64,000 bases of DNA. It comes from Amycolatopsis alba DSM 44262 (GTDB taxonomy: Bacteria > Actinomycetota > Actinomycetes > Mycobacteriales > Pseudonocardiaceae). The stretch covers positions 2,311,665 to 2,375,664 of the forward strand of contig NZ_KB913032.1 of NCBI RefSeq assembly GCF_000384215.1, in the 5' to 3' direction. Of this stretch, positions 60,422 through 64,000 are shown one piece after another. Numbering within the stretch: the stretch's first letter is position 1; the number at the start of each line of letters is the position of its first letter. Below the pieces are notes generated by a model that saw only the letters and a program-made list of their open reading frames with translations, did no database searches and was not told the origin of the DNA. A program made the position numbers and the translations under genes.

Positions 60422-60931
60422 TCACTGTGCGCCGAACAGCGGTTCACGCCTGACGGCGGAGAACCAGGCCAGCGCGATCACCAGCGCCCCGTTGGCGGCG
60501 GCGTCCCACATCGGCGGCGAGGCGGGTTCGAGCCGGGCGACCGCGAACACGTTGATCAGGCCGGCGACGGTCAGCATCACGCGGATGGGCTGTGTGCCGC
60601 TCACCACCAGCGCGGCGGTGAGCAGCACCTGCGCGCCGAGCGTGACCAGCACGACCAGCGGGAGGTTGAGCCTGTTCTCCGCGTCGACGGCGAGGTCTTG
60701 CAGACCGGAACCCGCGGCTTTGACGGACTCGATCGCGTCAGCGGCGAGCCCCGCCAGCGCCGGCGCCGAACCGGCCAGGTCCTGGCCGTCCGGCAGCGGG
60801 AGTACCAGATCGACGACCGGGACGAGCACGGTCACGACGGCGAGTCCGAGCACGGCGAGCAGGGCGGCGGGGCGCACGGTAACCGGGACCCGGTAGGCGC
60901 GTCCGCTCACCGCGTCGGGGTGGGAAGTCAC
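60422..60931 (-). CDS. Small membrane protein, unknown function
   Basis: 169-aa protein with four hydrophobic segments (PAALLAVLGLAVVTVLVPVV; LPLVVLVTLGAQVLLTAALVV; IRVMLTVAGLINVFAVARL; AANGALVIALAWFSAV) and an extracytoplasmic loop of about 50 residues between the first two (LPDGQDLAGSAPALAGLAAD). Not recognised. GTG 60931 has GAGGAG about 11 nt upstream. Convergent with the SARP gene; a 127-bp gap separates it from manA, so joint transcription with manA is possible. Confidence 0.65.
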   Translation of the reverse strand: MTSHPDAVSGRAYRVPVTVRPAALLAVLGLAVVTVLVPVVDLVLPLPDGQDLAGSAPALAGLAADAIESVKAAGSGLQDLAVDAENRLNLPLVVLVTLGAQVLLTAALVVSGTQPIRVMLTVAGLINVFAVARLEPASPPMWDAAANGALVIALAWFSAVRREPLFGAQ

Positions 60932-61058
60932 TGCTGCTGCTCTCCTCGGCCATCGTCATCCGGGAAGAGCCGACGACAATCGCCGGGTCACCCGTAAGGA
61001 TGATGGTCTCGGAACGCGCCACACGGAACGCACACACTTCGCCCAAGGGCGTGCGACG

Positions 61059-62288
61059 TCAGCAGGTGCCGGCGGTCGCGCGGAAGACCTGGGTGCGCTC
61101 ACCGGAAAGCGGCCGCACGAGGACGGCGGGGTCGGCAGCCGGGAGCCATACCGACTGGCCGCGGCGGAGTTCGACCTGCTCGCCGTCGTCGGCCGTCACC
61201 AGCAGGCCACCGGCCGTGCACAGCAGGATCTGCGGGCCGACGTCGTGAACGGCGATCTCGCCATCGTCCCCGGCCTCCCACTCGATCCGCGACAGCTCGA
61301 ACTCCGGCGCGTCGGTGCGGTACACCGACAACCGCTCCTCGCGCTCGCCGCTCTGGACCGGCATCTCGCCGCACGCGAAGTCGACGACGCGCAGCAGTTC
61401 CGGCACGTCGACATGCTTGGGGGTGAGCCCGCAGCGCAGGATGTTGTCCGAGTTCGCCAGGATCTCGACGGCGGTGCCGTGCAGGTACAGGTGCAGGTTG
61501 CCGGCGGGCAGGTAGATCGCCTCGCCCGCGCTGAGAGTGAGGCGGTTGAGCAGCAGCGCCGCGAGCACCCCCGCGTCCCGCGGATGCGCCTCGCCGAGTT
61601 CCAGGATGGTGCGGCATTCGACGTCGAACTCGCCACGGTCCCGGACGTGCTTCACACACGAATCGAGGACTTCGGGCAGCAGTTCGTCGAGCGCGGCCTG
61701 CGGCAGGGTGATCCAGGTGGTGAACAGCGCGCGCAGCCCGGCCGGATCAGGCTGGGCCTCCAGCAGCACCGCGTACTTCGCCAGCCCCGGTGTCTCGATC
61801 GCCTTCAGCAGCGCGATCGTGCGTTCCGGGTCACGGAAACCCGCCAGCGCGTGGAACTCCGTCAGTGCGCAGACGAGTTCCGGCTTCGCCGTCGGGTCCG
61901 GGTAGTTGCGGTTCGACGCGTCACGCGGGATCCCTGACGACTCCTCGCGCGCGTAGCCCTCGGCCGCCTGCGCGGCCGACGGATGAGCCTGCATCGAAAG
62001 CGGCTCTTCGGCGGCGAGGATCTTCAGCAGGAACGGCAGCCTGCCGCCCCAGCGGCCGGCGCAGCTGGTGCCCAGCTGGCCGACCGGATCGGCTTCGACG
62101 AGCTCCAGCAGGCTCCGCTCGGTGCCGTCCGGGCCGATGACGTGGGACGGGTCGCCGGGGTGGGCGCCCATCCACAGTTCCGCTTCCGGATGTGGCGCCG
62201 GCACCGGACGCCCCAGCAGCTCGGGGATCGTCGTTCTGGACCCCCACGCGTAGGGCCGCACGGCATTGCGCAGCAGCTCCACTGTCAC
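61059..62288 (-). CDS. manA: Mannose-6-phosphate isomerase, class I
   Basis: 409-aa zinc enzyme converting fructose-6-phosphate and mannose-6-phosphate, the entry to GDP-mannose for glycolipids and lipoglycans. N-terminus LLRNAVRPYAWGSRTTIPEL. Zinc ligands lie in LSMQAHPSAAQAAEGYA (Gln, His) and DPTAKPELVCALTEFHALAG (Glu), with the third region in YLPAGNLHLYLHGTAVEILA (His). ANSDNILRCGLTPKHVDVPE is the catalytic Arg loop. GTG 62288 is preceded by GAGGT. First of the manA-TobH-Trm112-pmmA group in map order, last in transcription. Confidence 0.95.
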   Translation of the reverse strand: MTVELLRNAVRPYAWGSRTTIPELLGRPVPAPHPEAELWMGAHPGDPSHVIGPDGTERSLLELVEADPVGQLGTSCAGRWGGRLPFLLKILAAEEPLSMQAHPSAAQAAEGYAREESSGIPRDASNRNYPDPTAKPELVCALTEFHALAGFRDPERTIALLKAIETPGLAKYAVLLEAQPDPAGLRALFTTWITLPQAALDELLPEVLDSCVKHVRDRGEFDVECRTILELGEAHPRDAGVLAALLLNRLTLSAGEAIYLPAGNLHLYLHGTAVEILANSDNILRCGLTPKHVDVPELLRVVDFACGEMPVQSGEREERLSVYRTDAPEFELSRIEWEAGDDGEIAVHDVGPQILLCTAGGLLVTADDGEQVELRRGQSVWLPAADPAVLVRPLSGERTQVFRATAGTC

Positions 62289-62352
62289 CTCAACTCCTCG
62301 CCGGGCACGGGTTGTTTGTGCCGGCCCTCATGTCTTACGTCGCGCGCGGGGC

Positions 62353-63444
62353 TCACGCCGTTGCAGGCGTGTACCTCCCGGCGCCGCCGATGCTGCCGAC
62401 GGCCAGCCCGAGATAGACCGCGGCCAGTTCGAAACGCAGCGCGAGAACGGCGGCACGCACGATCTCGTCCGTTTCGATCTCTTCGGCCGGGGCGATCACA
62501 TCCGCGCCGGGCAGCAGGTCTTCCGCCTGATAGCGAGCCGCCTCGGTGGCGGGCCCCGTCCGGACCGAGAGGAGCAACACCCTCGGCGTCGAGCCCGCCC
62601 CTTCCTCAGGGTCCGCGAAGATATCGCGTTCCACGCCACCGGACAACGCCGCCCGCCGCAAGGCGGGCCTGGCCAGTGCCTGGCGGTAGTCCTCCACGTC
62701 ACAGACGACGGCCGCGTGGGCGGCGAACGCGTGGGCCGCGTGTTCGCCGACGGCGACCGCGACCGGGTCCAGCCCCCACAGCAGCGGCTGGCGCTCGGCC
62801 AGTTTCAGCGCCAGCGCCTTGGCCGGGTTCGCGAACGACTCCCTGGCCAGGTAGTCCTTCTCGGCTTCCGCGTCGAGCTGGTCGGCGAGCTGCTCCAGGT
62901 CGGCCACGAGCAGGCCGAGGGCGTTCGCGGTGAGCAGGGCCGCGGCGAGCCCGCGAGGGAAGGCCATCTCCGGCGGAACCGGGAGCCTCGGCGCGAGCAG
63001 CAGGCCCTTGCCCGCGACGGAGGCCGCGACCGGGCCTTCGGCGGGCGCGGACAGCACGACCGTCGCCCCGAACCGGGCGGCGCGCTCCAGCGAAGCGGCC
63101 AGCTCGCGGTCACCGGCGTCGTCGGTGTGCGCGAAGACGACGTCGAGCGCGCCGATCCAGCTCGGCACGACCTCGGCGACGACCACCGGCACCGGGCACG
63201 ACGGGGTCAGGAGCGCGGCGACCAGCCGGGTCAGCGTCCGGCTGACACCGGGCCGGTCGATCAGCACGAGCGAGCGCGGGCGCCCGACGTCCAGGCGATC
63301 GCTCAGCTCGAGTTCGGCCGCGGCCTCGGCGGTCGCCCGGACCTGGGCGCCCGCCATCGCGGCGGCACGGAGAAGCCCCGCGGTGTCGGCCTCGGCCAGC
63401 CTCGCGGGATCGTCGAACAGGGAATCGTCAGGGACCGTCGGCAT
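62353..63444 (-). CDS. SIS-domain/TobH-like protein (Rv3256c-like)
   Basis: 363-aa soluble protein with phosphosugar-isomerase-like folds, annotated in actinobacteria as TobH. Its sequence is Ala/Leu-rich: LLRAAAMAGAQVRATAEAAA, RPRSLVLIDRPGVSRTLTRL, VPSWIGALDVVFAHTDDAGD, and a second half with QPLLWGLDPVAVAVGEHAAH and RVLLLSVRTGPATEAARYQA. I see no catalytic signature; a bifunctional isomerase or a sensor of mannose phosphates is possible from context. ATG 63444 (MPTVPDDSLF) overlaps the Trm112 gene by 17 bp, so it is coupled. Always found between manA and the mutase gene. Confidence 0.8.
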   Translation of the reverse strand: MPTVPDDSLFDDPARLAEADTAGLLRAAAMAGAQVRATAEAAAELELSDRLDVGRPRSLVLIDRPGVSRTLTRLVAALLTPSCPVPVVVAEVVPSWIGALDVVFAHTDDAGDRELAASLERAARFGATVVLSAPAEGPVAASVAGKGLLLAPRLPVPPEMAFPRGLAAALLTANALGLLVADLEQLADQLDAEAEKDYLARESFANPAKALALKLAERQPLLWGLDPVAVAVGEHAAHAFAAHAAVVCDVEDYRQALARPALRRAALSGGVERDIFADPEEGAGSTPRVLLLSVRTGPATEAARYQAEDLLPGADVIAPAEEIETDEIVRAAVLALRFELAAVYLGLAVGSIGGAGRYTPATA

Positions 63445-63649
63445 GGGCGCCATCCGGGGTCGTCGGCTCGGTGGCTTCGTCCAGCAACAGTACCGGGATT
63501 CCATCACGGACCGGATACACGCGACCGCACTCCGTGCAGGTCAGCGCGTCGGCCTCCGGATCGGCCGTCGTACCCGTGCGCAGTGGCGCGTGATCGGGGG
63601 ACGGGCAGGCCAGGATCTCCAGCAACTGTGCGTCAAACGTGACGGCCAT
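63428..63649 (-). CDS. Trm112 family protein
   Basis: 73-aa zinc-ribbon-like protein. LLEILACPSPDHAPLRTG carries the first Cys-Pro, and LTCTECGRVYPVRDGIPVLL carries the CxxC and the family's YPVRDGIPVLL signature. Eukaryotic Trm112 activates methyltransferases; bacterial members are short and of unknown partner. It lies between the mutase and TobH-like genes and overlaps the latter, which suggests co-expression with the mannose module rather than a clear functional link. Confidence 0.88.
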   Translation of the reverse strand: MAVTFDAQLLEILACPSPDHAPLRTGTTADPEADALTCTECGRVYPVRDGIPVLLLDEATEPTTPDGAHADGP

Positions 63650-63701
63650 GACTACTCCCTACCTGTGGGACATCTCTATGTGTGTTTTCACGACACATTC
63701 G

Positions 63702-64000
63702 TTACCCACGGACAATCGCCAATACGTCTTCGGTCAGCGCCCGGACGGCCTCGGCGTCGGCCGCCTCGACGTTCAGGCGGAGCAGCGGCTCGGTGTTGGA
63801 CGGGCGCAGGTTGAACCAGCCGCCGCCGGGAAGCTGCACGGTGAGCCCGTCCAGTTCGTCGATCTCGACGCCGTCGCGCGCGCCGAAGGCGTCCTTGACC
63901 GCCATCATGCGCGCGACCTGGTCGTCGACGGTCGAGTTGATCTCGCCGGAGGCCGCGTAGCGCGAGTACTCCGCCGTCAGCTCGGACAGCGGGCCCGTCT
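63702..64000 (-). CDS. Phosphomannomutase/phosphoglucomutase (partial, N-terminus outside window)
   Basis: C-terminal ~98 residues of an alpha-D-phosphohexomutase. LSELTAEYSRYAASGEINST precedes the fourth domain, whose phosphate-binding loop is FNLRPSNTEPLLRLNVEAAD, followed by ALTEDVLAIVRG and stop. The active-site Ser and metal-binding loops are beyond the right edge. By position it corresponds to pmmA/manB (Rv3257c), converting mannose-6-phosphate to mannose-1-phosphate after ManA. A 52-bp gap separates its stop from the Trm112 start. Confidence 0.93.
   Translation of the reverse strand, partial: TGPLSELTAEYSRYAASGEINSTVDDQVARMMAVKDAFGARDGVEIDELDGLTVQLPGGGWFNLRPSNTEPLLRLNVEAADAEAVRALTEDVLAIVRG

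Overview
The window is high-GC actinobacterial DNA. Its gene order follows the stretch known in Mycobacterium tuberculosis from Rv3218/whiB1 through sigH-rsrA, rsgA, tgs3, secA1, hpf, comF, lpqB-mtrB-mtrA, tmk and sahH to manA and pmmA. Lineage-specific blocks are inserted into that backbone. WhiB1, MtrAB-LpqB, SigR-RsrA, a bL37 mini-gene, SARP and LppX-type lipoprotein genes, frequent GTG/TTG starts and many 4-bp ATGA/GTGA overlaps point to Pseudonocardiales, most likely an Amycolatopsis-like organism. This is inference from gene content; no database was searched.

Layout. 1-2756 (-): osmoprotectant (betaine-type) ABC importer. 2848-11578: metabolic and accessory genes (BpsA-like aminopropyltransferase, malic enzyme, RmlC-like epimerase, cholesterol oxidase, small secreted protein, hot-dog protein, phosphatase, GNAT, membrane protein). 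11908-20309: conserved regulatory core (DAG-kinase-like, WhiB1, PdtaS, bL37, RsrA, SigR, YbaK, SRAP protein, RsgA). 20370-24775: four tandem LppX/LprAFG lipoproteins and an SDR protein. 24892-28599: DUF6912, WS/DGAT, SpoU methyltransferase, HAD and Rv3235-family genes. 28652-38288 (-): secA, hpf, comF and the mtrA-mtrB-lpqB operon.

38400-45616 is an inserted catabolic island between mtrA and tmk. It holds an FAD ferredoxin reductase, a Rieske ferredoxin, an IclR regulator, a dimethylglycine-oxidase-like FAD/GcvT fusion, a monomeric sarcosine-oxidase-like enzyme and a Rieske oxygenase of the quaternary-ammonium type. Together these could strip the methyl groups of glycine betaine, or a close analogue, down to glycine. 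The importer at the left edge could supply the substrate. 45953-51267: tmk, then a second insertion (membrane-anchored exported protein plus secreted papain-like protease, divergent from an HTH regulator), then sahH. 51354-64000: pseudo-hydrolase membrane protein, LAxTG-anchored protein, APC permease, CDF transporter, AfsR/SARP regulator, and the manA-TobH-Trm112-pmmA mannose module, cut at the window edge.

The most unusual non-coding signal is a family of nested palindromes in gaps between genes, mostly between convergent genes. At least seven elements are pairs of roughly 23-bp hairpin modules separated by exactly 7 bp. A related set are long inverted repeats built around AAGG-NNN-CCTT cores. 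No tRNA, rRNA, CRISPR array, IS element or phage gene was recognised.
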